From the NCBI RefSeq assembly GCF_007004545.3, contig NZ_CP045503.2, forward strand, positions 714,501 to 778,500: 64,000 nucleotides of DNA, given 5' to 3'. Position 1 is the stretch's first letter. The number at the start of each line of letters is the position of its first letter. Source of the DNA: Shewanella eurypsychrophilus (GTDB lineage: Bacteria > Pseudomonadota > Gammaproteobacteria > Enterobacterales > Shewanellaceae). Under the pieces are notes generated by a model. That model was not told the DNA's origin and did no database searches. It worked only from the letters and a program-made list of their open reading frames with translations. The translations under genes were made by a program, and so were the position numbers. Shown here in pieces: positions 53,260 through 62,507 of the stretch.

Positions 53260-53360
53260 AAGATATCCAGATAAAGATGGTAACAAATTTATAGTACAAC
53301 TATTTATGTCATATTTCTTTAATGAATATAATTAAATAACGATTATACTACTGGGGTCTG

Positions 53361-53401
53361 ATTTAACAAATATGAATAATTGGTATTCACATTTGTTAAA
53401 T
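53361..53401. repeat. 18-bp inverted repeat between LysR and FNR promoter
   Basis: ATTTAACAAATATGAATA (53361-53378) and TATTCACATTTGTTAAAT (53384-53401) pair at 17 of 18 positions across a 5-bp spacer. No T-run follows. It may be an operator for the divergent LysR gene or a small repeat. The rest of 53260-53649 holds nothing recognisable. Confidence 0.6.
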
Positions 53402-53649
53402 GCCAGTTATTAAGAAAGTGAGGTTATGAGTTTTTGTTCTTTAAAACAGTTGGTTAGTGTGTTGACTGTTGTTTTCGTGGTTCGGTAAAATCACAGGGAG
53501 AAGATTTGTTTTAATTTGGCTGCGACATTAGCTTAGGCTGTATATCATAGTAATTATAAAATGCATAAAGTGAAATTGTAAAATACAGTTTTTTTAAATA
53601 TGGTAAACCTTGCAGATTACAAATGGTTGTTCAATTCAAAATAACAAGA

Positions 53650-53691
53650 TTGATCCAAATCAATATTAAAGAGTTGTGTTGAGATGATAAT
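53650..53691 (+). promoter_or_regulatory. Class II FNR promoter of the nrfBCD-type operon
   Basis: TTGATCCAAATCAA (53650-53663) is a perfect FNR consensus. A GATAAT -10 lies at 53686-53691, so transcription would start near 53698 with the FNR site centred at about -41.5. This is the exact class II geometry. Confidence 0.82.
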
Positions 53692-53738
53692 TGCATCGCT
53701 GAATAAGAAAGCACAATTTAAATTTTGAGGTCTATATT

Positions 53739-54233
53739 ATGAATGTAACAGTAATGTCTAGTTATGCTTTTATTTACTTTGTATTATTTCTAGTGGTCCC
53801 ATTTGTCATCGTAATATTTACAATGACATGTATTAAGTTTTTTAAATCAGATGAAATTAAAACGGATGATATGAGAGTTAAGTTAGCTCCTGAGAAAACT
53901 AAGGCTAAATACTCATCCCTGATAAGTAAACTTAATAACATAGCGAAAGATAAATACAATGTTATTTATGGGGTGTCTTTAGATAATATCCTTGATGTTA
54001 AAAGTGATAAAAATAGTCATATTCACGAAAACTTAAAGAATTGCCACTTGGATTATGTAGTTGTTGATGAAGAATCATCAGTGAAGTTAGTTATTACCGA
54101 TCCTGAGCATAACACTCAAGAAAATAGTGATTTTATTGATAACTCACTAGCAAAAGTCGGTGTCAATGTTATTCATATGTCGGATGACCAACGATGTGAT
54201 GACTTGTTAATAAGAGCATCGTTGGTTGCTTGA
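53739..54233 (+). CDS. Membrane-anchored DUF2726-like protein
   Basis: A 164-residue protein with one N-terminal helix (about 8-30) and a soluble domain resembling DUF2726: YGVSLDNILDVK, then LDYVVVDEESSVKLVITDPEHN, then VIHMSDDQ. DUF2726 is related to restriction-endonuclease-like folds, but the usual D-H motif is poorly kept here. It is the first gene after the FNR promoter and is separated from the cytochrome genes by a hairpin, so its link to respiration is only positional. Confidence 0.6.
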   Translation: MNVTVMSSYAFIYFVLFLVVPFVIVIFTMTCIKFFKSDEIKTDDMRVKLAPEKTKAKYSSLISKLNNIAKDKYNVIYGVSLDNILDVKSDKNSHIHENLKNCHLDYVVVDEESSVKLVITDPEHNTQENSDFIDNSLAKVGVNVIHMSDDQRCDDLLIRASLVA

Positions 54234-54238
54234 TTTAT

Positions 54239-54267
54239 AACAGTGCTAAATGATATTTGGCACTGTT
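54239..54267 (+). terminator. Hairpin between the DUF2726-like and nrfB-like genes
   Basis: AACAGTGC and GCACTGTT form an 8-bp stem with a 13-nt loop. A clean T-run is absent, so it may attenuate rather than stop transcription into the nrf-type genes, or stabilise the upstream mRNA. Confidence 0.5.
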
Positions 54268-54310
54268 GTAAAGAGTCTTTTGATAATCAATCGTTCGTTG
54301 AGATTTTATT

Positions 54311-54781
54311 ATGAACAGTTTCCATAAAAAAATTATATTTCCAATGCTGACACTGATTGGATTTGTTTTGATACCCCTGCCTATTTCGTATGCAAGTGCT
54401 GTTGAAATTACTATTAATACCAATAAGCAGTGCATTATGTGCCATAAAAAAAATGGGAAGATGTTCGGTGCTCATTCTACAAACTCACTAGAGTTACGCT
54501 GCCAGAATTGTCATGGAGAAAAAGAGGGACATCCAAGAAAAAAATCTAATTTAATTAAATTTGATGAGAGTTCAGTTAACACTGCAGAGCAGCAAACTGC
54601 AGTTTGTACTAAATGTCATAACCCCAATGATTTAGCTGAAGGTGATTGGACTCATGTGGTTCATTCAAACAAAGTTAATTGCGCAAACTGTCATCAATTA
54701 CACACTGAAACCGATCCAGTTACAGCTATTTCAACTAGTGAACGCAGTAAGTTATGTGTCAACTGCCATGAGAGCCGATAA
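54311..54781 (+). CDS. NrfB-like pentaheme cytochrome c
   Basis: A 156-residue periplasmic cytochrome: signal peptide (about 1-29, ending SYASA) and five CxxCH motifs (CIMCH, CQNCH, CTKCH, CANCH, CVNCH), the same number as E. coli NrfB. It would take electrons from the NrfC/NrfD pair downstream and pass them to a reductase. No NrfA (catalytic nitrite reductase) is encoded nearby, so the acceptor is unknown. Confidence 0.88.
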   Translation: MNSFHKKIIFPMLTLIGFVLIPLPISYASAVEITINTNKQCIMCHKKNGKMFGAHSTNSLELRCQNCHGEKEGHPRKKSNLIKFDESSVNTAEQQTAVCTKCHNPNDLAEGDWTHVVHSNKVNCANCHQLHTETDPVTAISTSERSKLCVNCHESR

Positions 54782-54793
54782 TTAGGGGGATAT

Positions 54794-55483
54794 ATGGAAA
54801 ACAAAAGAAGGCTATTTTTAAAAGGCGCTTGCGCTACAGCAGTTGGAGCTGTTGGAGCGTCAAAGCTTATGGCTGCTCAATTAGATACTAAAATAACAGA
54901 TGCTGCAGTAGAGATTAATTACGCACTCATTCACGATGAGACTAAGTGCATTGGTTGTGAAGCGTGCTCCGATGCTTGTCGTGAGACGAACAAGGTACCC
55001 GAGGGGGTAAGCCGACTTGATATTGTTAGAACAGGTCCATTCGGTGAATACCCGGAGCAGTACTTTCACTTTTCTCGCAAATCATGTCAGCAATGCGACG
55101 GTACTCCTTGTGTCAATGTCTGTCCAACAGGCGCCGCGTATAAAGATCCTAAAACAGGAATAGTCTCGGTAAATAGTTGGAAATGTGTTGGTTGCTTGTA
55201 TTGCATTGCTGCATGTCCATATCAAATTAGATTTATCAATCCAATTACAAAAGCTGCAGATAAATGTGACTTCTGCAAAGAAACACGCCTTAAAGAAGGA
55301 AAGTCACCTGCTTGTGTAAGTGCCTGCCCAACTAAGGCACTTATCTTTGGCAATTTGAAAGATCCTGGTTCTGAAATTGTAAAGGTTTTAAAAACAACAC
55401 CAAATTATCGCAGTAAAACAGAACTGGGAACTCGTCCAAAAGTTTTTCGTATTGCTGCAAAAGATGGGGAGATCAAGCTATGA
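54794..55483 (+). CDS. NrfC-like ferredoxin with four 4Fe-4S clusters
   Basis: A 229-residue protein with a twin-arginine-type signal (KRRLFLKGACATAVGAVGA). The cysteine sets are CIGCEACSDAC, CQQCDGTPCVNVC, CVGCLYCIAAC, and CDFC with CVSAC. It transfers electrons in the periplasm between NrfD and the pentaheme cytochrome. It begins 12 bp after the nrfB-like stop and overlaps the NrfD start by 4 bp. Its C-terminus matches the fragment at the left edge of the window. Confidence 0.92.
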   Translation: MENKRRLFLKGACATAVGAVGASKLMAAQLDTKITDAAVEINYALIHDETKCIGCEACSDACRETNKVPEGVSRLDIVRTGPFGEYPEQYFHFSRKSCQQCDGTPCVNVCPTGAAYKDPKTGIVSVNSWKCVGCLYCIAACPYQIRFINPITKAADKCDFCKETRLKEGKSPACVSACPTKALIFGNLKDPGSEIVKVLKTTPNYRSKTELGTRPKVFRIAAKDGEIKL

Positions 55484-56421
55484 GTCCATTCCATTTTGAC
55501 AGCCTTGTTTGGCATTGGCCTATCGCAATTTATCTATTTTTAGCGGGTATTTCGGCGGGTGCTATTTGCTTCGCTGTATTACTAAAGCACTTTAAATTAG
55601 GTAAAAACGCTTATAAATCTAGTTTTGTGCAGGCTGCCTGTCTACTTGCACCGTTAGCTGTGTTTGGCGGGCTTGGTATCCTAGTTATCGATTTAACTAA
55701 ACCCTTTGATTTCTGGAAGATTTTAGTGTTTTACAATCCAACTTCTATTATGTCAGTTGGCGTTGCTGTACTCATGATTTACCAAGTGGCCTTATTTTCA
55801 TGGTTAGCTTGCGTATTTAAAGAGCCTATCTCTAATTGGTGTGATCATCGTTGGACAGTGATTGATAAAGTGCTAAATATATTAGCCAGGTATGAATCTA
55901 CCATCACCGGGTTGTTAGTCATGCTAGCGTTATCTTTAGGGGCTTATACCGGATTTTTACTTTCGGCATTAACAACTTACCCAATGCTAAATAACCCTGT
56001 TTTACCTATATTATTTCTGGTTTCTGGTATTTCTTCTGGAGCCGCAGGGACGTTATTGGGTGGATTATTACTGAAGGGAAACCCTGATGGTAAAGAAGTG
56101 CATTTCATTCATAAGATTGAAATACCACTAATTTTGTTCGAACTGGTTCTACTTTTTACTTTCTTTATTGGGCTAATTATATCTGGTGGCCAAAGCCAAG
56201 TGGCGGCATTTACTGCAATTGGCGAAGGCTTCTGGGGTTGGATATTCTGGGCTGGAATCATAGTAATAGGCCTAACACTACCACTGGCATTCAATCTATT
56301 TATGACAGTCTCTGCTAAACGAAAATTATCATATGTTGCTATCACAGCTAGTTGCAGTTTATTAGGTGTTTTACTGCTGCGTAACTTCATTCTTTACACA
56401 GGTCAAATGACCGTCGCATAA
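55480..56421 (+). CDS. NrfD-like quinol-oxidising membrane subunit
   Basis: A 313-residue membrane protein with about eight or nine helices. It shares WHWPIAIYLFLAGISAGA, VIDLTKPFDFW, GAYTGFLLSALTTYPMLNNPVLP and LFLVSGISSGAAG with the NrfD at 166-1134. It oxidises menaquinol for the NrfC partner. The ATG overlaps the nrfC-like stop. Confidence 0.92.
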   Translation: MSPFHFDSLVWHWPIAIYLFLAGISAGAICFAVLLKHFKLGKNAYKSSFVQAACLLAPLAVFGGLGILVIDLTKPFDFWKILVFYNPTSIMSVGVAVLMIYQVALFSWLACVFKEPISNWCDHRWTVIDKVLNILARYESTITGLLVMLALSLGAYTGFLLSALTTYPMLNNPVLPILFLVSGISSGAAGTLLGGLLLKGNPDGKEVHFIHKIEIPLILFELVLLFTFFIGLIISGGQSQVAAFTAIGEGFWGWIFWAGIIVIGLTLPLAFNLFMTVSAKRKLSYVAITASCSLLGVLLLRNFILYTGQMTVA

Positions 56422-56443
56422 ACCAATATCCGGAGTTTATAAT

Positions 56444-56734
56444 ATGCTTAGAGTTTTAGGGTTAACATTGTTATTAACATTATCAGGTTATGCTATTGCA
56501 GAGCCTATAGCTGATACTCATTCAGAAATGAGCGGATGCGAATCTTGCCATGTAGACAGTGAGCCATCTGCTGATTTAGACTATGAAAACGGTGCTTGTG
56601 TAGAATGTCATGGATTTTTAAAGGAGTTTGCTGACGAAACTCATCAAAAGCACTTTGAGATATTAGCATGCAGTGATTGTCATTTGGCGCACGACGAGGC
56701 TAATCCCAATGATTCTTGCGCTAAATGTCACTAG
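56444..56734 (+). CDS. Small tetraheme cytochrome c
   Basis: A 96-residue protein: signal peptide (about 1-19, ending AIA-E) and four CxxCH motifs (CESCH, CVECH, CSDCH, CAKCH) in ~75 residues. Heme spacing and the H-x-x-HF segment resemble the N-terminal heme domain of flavocytochrome c fumarate reductases and Shewanella small tetraheme cytochrome. It is last in the nrfBCD-type operon and may be the periplasmic hub that hands electrons on, in place of a dedicated reductase. Confidence 0.88.
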   Translation: MLRVLGLTLLLTLSGYAIAEPIADTHSEMSGCESCHVDSEPSADLDYENGACVECHGFLKEFADETHQKHFEILACSDCHLAHDEANPNDSCAKCH

Positions 56735-56915
56735 TTGTAATGATTATTAATGTGCAATAAATCAATTAGCTTCCACTCTCTCATCATGGCTAATTGATTG
56801 TTGAAGTGTATATTTGTTTATTTCAACATCTTTACAAGGAAGTTATTGGGCTGGAAGCCATTTTTATTTACAAGTAGCCTGCAATACTGCTTGTACCCAA
56901 GCTCCGAATGGGTTC

Positions 56916-56951
56916 GCCACTCTATATAAAAAAATCTAGAGTGGCATTTTT
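56916..56951 (+). terminator. Terminator of the nrfBCD-type operon
   Basis: GCCACTCTA (56916-56924) and TAGAGTGGC (56937-56945) form a 9-bp stem, followed by ATTTTTATTATTT. The A-rich loop also allows function for the convergent DUF2059 gene. Confidence 0.85.
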
Positions 56952-56989
56952 ATTATTTCCTTAGTGTTGAGTGTCAGAGATCAATGAAT

Positions 56990-57514
56990 CTAGTGTGTTG
57001 AATGATGAGTTGATGAAGCGGTTACGCCTGCCTCTGCCGTCAGTTGCGACACGATCTGGTTAAATTCCCCCTTGATATCTCTCATCTGAGCTTGGACAAG
57101 TTGACTGGATTGCCTCAGTGTTGCTGGCATATTCTTGAGGTACTTCTTGCCGGTTTCTGTTCGGTAGAAAGCGGCGATCTCTTTCAGTTCCAGTTGGTTG
57201 TAAGTACTGGTATAGAGCTGGATAAGTTGTGGCTGTATCTGCTGCCAGTTCAGGCGCTTTTGGGCCAACTTGAAAGCTTGCTCTCTATATTTGGTTTCTA
57301 TCTCTCGGTGCTCTGTTTTTAAGGGCAGGTCTTTAACCATGTGGGCGAAATTTGCCTTGAGCTGATACATGGCTTGGGGGATAACGTCTTGAGCAAAGGT
57401 GGCATCTAATACTGCTTGTGCGGCGGCTTGATGAGAGGTTTGCTCTGCATGACTTGGACTGCTGAAGGCTATCAGTAGGGCTAGTATTAGAGATGTAGGG
57501 GCGAGTATTTTCAT
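56990..57514 (-). CDS. DUF2059 family periplasmic protein
   Basis: A 174-residue exported protein: signal peptide 1-23 (ending SHAE-Q). A helical domain follows with YNQLELKEIAAFYRTETGKKYLKNMP, the conserved LTxxExxxLxxFYxSPxGxKxxxxxP-like segment of DUF2059. The tail is His/Ser-rich. Function unknown. Confidence 0.82.
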   Translation of the reverse strand: MKILAPTSLILALLIAFSSPSHAEQTSHQAAAQAVLDATFAQDVIPQAMYQLKANFAHMVKDLPLKTEHREIETKYREQAFKLAQKRLNWQQIQPQLIQLYTSTYNQLELKEIAAFYRTETGKKYLKNMPATLRQSSQLVQAQMRDIKGEFNQIVSQLTAEAGVTASSTHHSTH

Positions 57515-57527
57515 GGTAACTCCAGAT

Positions 57528-57574
57528 AAGGAACCTAGCGTCTTGGCCTATAGGGACTAGGCGCTAGGCTCCTT
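57528..57574 (-). terminator. Hairpin after the collagenase gene
   Basis: On the minus strand AAGGAGCCTAGCG pairs with CGCTAGGTTCCTT (13 bp, one G-U), a few bases after the collagenase stop. A T-run is lacking (TATCTGG follows), so it is a probable but unproven terminator. It also covers the region just upstream of the DUF2059 start. Confidence 0.55.
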
Positions 57575-57580
57575 CATTAA

Positions 57581-60500
57581 TTACTTCAGATCTGCCTGTA
57601 TGGCGACACCTGAACTTGTCACTTCACTCTCAAGGGTGATGTAGTACCAACCTTCGCTTGGGTTCGTCACTGTGAATGACTCACTGGTACTGCCTGCATT
57701 GGTTGATGCTGCCGAGTTAGATTGTGCACTTGGCCAGCTAGTACCACCATACAAACTGACATCGCCAGTTCCATGGGCCGTGCTCACCGTAAGATCGGTG
57801 CTACCTGCATCAATCCACATGCTGTAATAGTTCATACCATCGGCGCTACAAACAGCTTCACCCGAGGTTAAACGTCCATCACTGACAGGATTTAATGTCT
57901 GACACGCATTAGTGATATTTCCGCCACTTGGTGGTGTAGTAGGTGGAGTCGTTGCTCCGCCAAGACTGACATTGATGGTTGCACCACTATACTCAGTGTC
58001 GGTATCGACCACGATATAACGCCATCCTCGGTTTGCAGTTACTTGAATTGACTCTTCATTGCCTGCGTTGGTTGAGCGAGTTTGTGCATTACTGCTATCG
58101 GCCCAAGTATCTGCATTGTAATACAAGCTAGCATCACCCGTTCCACCTGATGTCGTAATGGTTAGCTGAGTATTATCCTCCTCGACATAGACATAGAAGC
58201 TGCTTCTGCCGCCGCTGATACATTCGTCCTTACCGAGTGTTAGTTGGCCATAACTCATGGTAGCCGCACCACAATCTGGAGCTGGATCTGGATCTGGGTT
58301 TGGATTAGGGTTAGTTCCGCCGCCTTGTGCGGGGTCTGGTTCGGCAAATACTTCTGTAGTGCTCACAAGTAGATCTGCACCACCAAATTCACCTGAGAGT
58401 GTCAGATAATGCCAGTACTCGTTCGGATTCAAGGTCACTTGAATCACTTCATGATTACCGTTTCCTATGCCAAAACCGTCATTGACTTCACCACTCGCCC
58501 AGCCTGTTGTGCTGTAGTAGATATCGGCATCTCCCCAACCACCGCCAGTTTTAATCCAAAGCGTTTGATTGGTTTTGTCTACGTTGGCAAAAGCAAAACT
58601 CGCTCTGCCATTTTGTGAGTCGATACACTCCATAGGTTGATCAATCACTAATGAGGCATCAGGCGTATATCGGAAAGTTTCACTGGTTACAGTACAGGGT
58701 GAGTAGTCGGTACTTATCGTTGAGACCGGGCCTGTCCAGTTGCCTTCTGTGCCACTCGCAAGGGCGGCCGTATCCGATGGACCATGGTCGACAATGCCGT
58801 TATCGACTGTACTTAAGCCACTGGTTAGCCAGCCTGCCCACTCATTGTCATAACGTGTGCCGATACCATCCATAAAGGCTTGGTACTCGGTGTATTGATC
58901 GTTTCTTAAGTAAGCTAAGATCTGATCCACATCGGATTTATGATTTTCAAACATGAAACGTACAGCAAGATAGCCCCAGCGATAGATACGGTCTTGACCT
59001 GATTCATAGTTATTTTTAAAGATGGTTGAAATGGCAAACTCACCCGTTTCACCCATGGTGATCGCCGATGTGTTGGCATCACGGTATGAGATGTATTCGG
59101 CTAAGCCTTCAATCCACCAGATTGTATCGGCAGAGATCGCACGGCTAAAGTCGCCTTGCAGATTGTAGCGACCATCAAGGTAATGCACATACTCATGTTG
59201 TAGATTCCAGATATGAAAATCTGGCTGACGCCATTCGGCTTCATAGGCGATAAATCTAGCCTGATTCTTCAGTCCGGCTGGTGAGCCCTCTAAATACATA
59301 CCGCCGTTATTAGTTGCTATACCGAAAAAGGTACCCGCGTAGGATTGATAATCGCTTGAACTATCGAAAACAATCAGCTCTAACGCGCTATTGTTATCAT
59401 TGGCTACAGGCGTGTAGTTGGTGGCGAGTTTGCTGTGGAAATACGTTTCTTGGCCGCCGAGCACATCACAGGCCCAGGTTGCCTGATCGCGATACATGCT
59501 TTGAGCACGCATAGTGAGCGTATCCGAACACTGCCAATTAAAGGCGAGTGTCTCAGCTTCTAACTGTGCCTTAAAGCCACAGATATCGTAGTAATTACAG
59601 TTACTGCGATCATAGTAATCGGCCATACCTGCAGCAGCCATCCACACCACTTTCGAGGCATCATTCTTGTTGCTGCTATCGAGTACCGCTTTGACTAATG
59701 TAGTTACACGGCTCTTCATCTCAGGGATATGGTACAGGCGCGACATCTCACTCACCGCGTTAGTCAGCACATACTCGGCATCGGTGCCGACTAGGTGACG
59801 GTTGGCTAACTGGAAGTTGTTTAGGCTATCTAGAATGGTCTGATCGGTAGCGAACAAGGCCTTCATTGGCTCATCCCACTGGGCGCGGAATAGCGTTGTG
59901 AAGATAGAGTTAGCCGCAGCATTCATGCCCCAGTTTGCTTCCCAAGCAGCATCATAACGACTAAGTACTTCTTTGGTGATGTGGTTAAAGTCAGCACCGA
60001 GCCCAATCGAATCTATCAGGATCAGGGTCTCTTTTAAGACGCCTGAGTTTTCAGTTGAGACCGTCCAGATATTACTGTTATTAAATAAGCCAGTTATCTG
60101 GTTTTTTACATCAGATTTAACGGCACTCGAGTAGGCCGGTACATCATTAGGGCTGTAAAACTGCACATAGAGTGCGGCGCGCTGGAAATAGATCAAAGAC
60201 TCGATGCCTGTGCTGTCTACGCCAGTATAACCCGCTGCACGGTCGTGAACTGCTGCTGCAACGGTGCGCATATTCGATTCACTAAATAACGCAGTGGCAT
60301 CTGCACCTTTAAGGCTATATAGGGGGCTGACACATTGAGGATCAGAGCTAGCAAGCTTAGTGACTAAGGCATTACCACTTAAACCTATAAAGCTACTGCA
60401 GTCGGCCGCAGCTTGTGGGCCTAGGTTGCCAATTGGACCTTTTGCCGATGAGGGTAAGGCGGTGTGGGACCAAGGAGTACTTACTTGTACTAATGGCTGT

Positions 60501-60592
60501 TGAGTCTCTACGCGAGGTAACTGCTCGACGTTTGCATGTGCGCCATAGCTTGTTGCCAAGCTTATGGCTGCGACCAGGGTGTTCAATTTCAT
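57581..60592 (-). CDS. M9 family microbial collagenase, secreted
   Basis: A 1003-residue zinc metalloprotease. It has a signal peptide (ending GAHA), an N-terminal activator/peptidase region (ALYVQFYSPNDVP, SPLYSLKG), and the catalytic HEYVHYLDGRYNLQGDF near residue 500 (HExxH). The third-ligand Glu block IWWIEGLAEYISYRD follows about 30 residues later. The C-terminus has a Pro/Asn linker (NPNPDPDPAPD) and three pre-peptidase C-type beta domains with repeated GTGDASLY/GTGDVSLY and EGWYYITL motifs. ATG 60592 has GGAGA upstream; the open frame runs 36 codons further. It would digest collagen or gelatin outside the cell, fitting a marine saprophyte. Confidence 0.93.
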   Translation of the reverse strand: MKLNTLVAAISLATSYGAHANVEQLPRVETQQPLVQVSTPWSHTALPSSAKGPIGNLGPQAAADCSSFIGLSGNALVTKLASSDPQCVSPLYSLKGADATALFSESNMRTVAAAVHDRAAGYTGVDSTGIESLIYFQRAALYVQFYSPNDVPAYSSAVKSDVKNQITGLFNNSNIWTVSTENSGVLKETLILIDSIGLGADFNHITKEVLSRYDAAWEANWGMNAAANSIFTTLFRAQWDEPMKALFATDQTILDSLNNFQLANRHLVGTDAEYVLTNAVSEMSRLYHIPEMKSRVTTLVKAVLDSSNKNDASKVVWMAAAGMADYYDRSNCNYYDICGFKAQLEAETLAFNWQCSDTLTMRAQSMYRDQATWACDVLGGQETYFHSKLATNYTPVANDNNSALELIVFDSSSDYQSYAGTFFGIATNNGGMYLEGSPAGLKNQARFIAYEAEWRQPDFHIWNLQHEYVHYLDGRYNLQGDFSRAISADTIWWIEGLAEYISYRDANTSAITMGETGEFAISTIFKNNYESGQDRIYRWGYLAVRFMFENHKSDVDQILAYLRNDQYTEYQAFMDGIGTRYDNEWAGWLTSGLSTVDNGIVDHGPSDTAALASGTEGNWTGPVSTISTDYSPCTVTSETFRYTPDASLVIDQPMECIDSQNGRASFAFANVDKTNQTLWIKTGGGWGDADIYYSTTGWASGEVNDGFGIGNGNHEVIQVTLNPNEYWHYLTLSGEFGGADLLVSTTEVFAEPDPAQGGGTNPNPNPDPDPAPDCGAATMSYGQLTLGKDECISGGRSSFYVYVEEDNTQLTITTSGGTGDASLYYNADTWADSSNAQTRSTNAGNEESIQVTANRGWRYIVVDTDTEYSGATINVSLGGATTPPTTPPSGGNITNACQTLNPVSDGRLTSGEAVCSADGMNYYSMWIDAGSTDLTVSTAHGTGDVSLYGGTSWPSAQSNSAASTNAGSTSESFTVTNPSEGWYYITLESEVTSSGVAIQADLK

Positions 60593-61010
60593 GGGGTCTC
60601 CATTATTTTTGATTGTTCCAAAGTCTGAATTGGCCTTGGAATTTATTGTCTGCTGAGCAGATCTTATTGATGTAATTGAAAAAGAAGTGACCACATGCAT
60701 GACATCTAACTATGCAACACTTGCCTCAGAGTTTTATGTAACACAAACGCAACAATATACTGCGAGGATATAATATACAATATAAAGATGGTTATTTTGA
60801 CAGCAGTCTGAATCATTCTTAACTTGTAATAAATATTATCTTTATGATTTTTAATGTTTTTATTTCTTTTGAATAAGAGAGGTAAACTTGTAGTGGATGA
60901 AATAATGGGAAGAGTTCAGTCTAGGTTAATCACGATTTTTAAGAATTGATTGAACCAAACAGGCTTGGGGTGTATCAATAAGGGATATAAAAGCTGATTT
61001 GATAGTGTCT
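60593..61010. other. Divergent intergenic region
   Basis: About 420 bp between divergent genes, AT-rich in the middle (60750-60860). No gene, repeat or clear operator was recognised. Confidence 0.5.
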
Positions 61011-62045
61011 ATGACAAATGCCTCACCCCCCCTTGATTACCAACACATAGATTTTCTCCAACCTGGCTCTGCAGATGTGATGTTTCTCAATTGTTCGCCT
61101 ATGGTAAAACCTGCTAAAGGCCAGATACTCATAAAGGTAGCTGTAGCTGGGGTTAATGGTCCTGATGTTGCTCAGCGAAAAGGTGTTTACCCAGCCCCTA
61201 AAGATGCCAGTCCTATTTTGGGCTTGGAGGTGGCAGGGGAAGTCTGTGGCCTTGGTGATGAAGTCACCCAATGGCAATTAGGTGACAAGGTGACGGCGTT
61301 AGTACCAGGTGGAGGATATGGCGAGTTCGTGGTGACGTATGCTGAGCATTGCTTACCTATCCCTCAAGGATGGACGCTAGAGGAAGCTGCTGCTATTCCT
61401 GAGACTTTCTTTACTGTGTGGGGCAATTTGTTTATGCGGGCTGGATTAACTGCTGGTGAAACGGTACTAATTCATGGAGGTTCAGGTGGAATAGGCAGCG
61501 CCGCTATTGTGTTAGCAAAAGCCTTTGGTGCGCGAGTAATTGCTACCTCTGGAAGCGATGAAAAGTGCGAGTATTGCTTGGGATTAGGTGCAGACCTAGC
61601 CTTAAATTATCAGCAAGATTTTGTCGTGCCAGTCATGGAACATACCCAAGGGCAAGGTGTCGATGTGGTATTTGATATTGCCGGTGGCGACTTTATCAAT
61701 CAGAACTTAAAAGCCCTGGCTATTGATGGTCGTATGGTGTCTGTTGCGATGCAAAGAGGGCCAAAAGCTCAGGTGGATATTTTTAGATTGATGGCCAAAC
61801 GTATCACATGGACTGGATCGACATTGAGACCACAATCCATAGAGGCTAAGTCGAGCATTGCTTGTGAGCTGCTTGAAAAAGTCTGGCCCTTACTGAATAA
61901 GGCAGCAGATGATCGAACCCATCGATTAGTCCCCAACATATTTGCAAGATTTCCATTGTCTGAATGCGTCAGTGCACATCTGCTTATGGAGTCAGGCGCT
62001 CACCGTGGAAAAATAGTGCTAAGCATAGAGAGGTCGAATGTTTGA
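61011..62045 (+). CDS. NAD(P)H:quinone oxidoreductase, MDR superfamily (PIG3/QOR type)
   Basis: A 344-residue zinc-free medium-chain dehydrogenase/reductase. Blocks are VAGVNGPDVAQRKGVYPAPK, GLEVAGEV, LIHGGSGGIGSAAIVLAKA (NADP-binding, about 147-165) and FDIAGGDFINQNLKALAIDGRMV. LRPQ and LMESGAHRGKIVL at the C-terminus follow the PIG3/quinone reductase pattern. It would reduce quinones or enals with NADPH. ATG 61011 is preferred over TTG 60999. Confidence 0.88.
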   Translation: MTNASPPLDYQHIDFLQPGSADVMFLNCSPMVKPAKGQILIKVAVAGVNGPDVAQRKGVYPAPKDASPILGLEVAGEVCGLGDEVTQWQLGDKVTALVPGGGYGEFVVTYAEHCLPIPQGWTLEEAAAIPETFFTVWGNLFMRAGLTAGETVLIHGGSGGIGSAAIVLAKAFGARVIATSGSDEKCEYCLGLGADLALNYQQDFVVPVMEHTQGQGVDVVFDIAGGDFINQNLKALAIDGRMVSVAMQRGPKAQVDIFRLMAKRITWTGSTLRPQSIEAKSSIACELLEKVWPLLNKAADDRTHRLVPNIFARFPLSECVSAHLLMESGAHRGKIVLSIERSNV

Positions 62046-62507
62046 AAATATTTTAATACTGATGACTTCGTTTTGTCTTATTGCCGACATATGTCTGTCA
62101 CTTAGTTAGTTCAGTATCCGTTTTATCGAGTGCTAAATTTATCCTTCAGAGGTTTATCTAACTTAAAATAAGCAGAGATCAATATACTGATTTTACGCGT
62201 TTTGTTAGTTAAGATTATGATATTGCTTATATACCTGGTTATGTTCTCTGTTGTTTATTTATTCTTTGATTAAATTCTTTACTAAGAAAAACTTGAATAA
62301 CTGAGTCTTTCTACTAAATTCGATAATGACTGGTGTATTCAATATTTGAGTGATCAGCTATCGGTAAAGCTAGATAATTATTTTTTATCACAGGTAAACA
62401 TTAGGCAGTTGTTGACCAAACTAACCTCGATAGGTAGAGAAGGTAGGTGTTCAATATAGACACCTATAGTCTCTCCTGTATGTGTTGATTTAAGGGTATT
62501 GGCATAT
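62046..62507. other. Intergenic region without recognised features
   Basis: About 460 bp, AT-rich, between two plus-strand genes. No gene, terminator or repeat is convincing. Confidence 0.5.
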
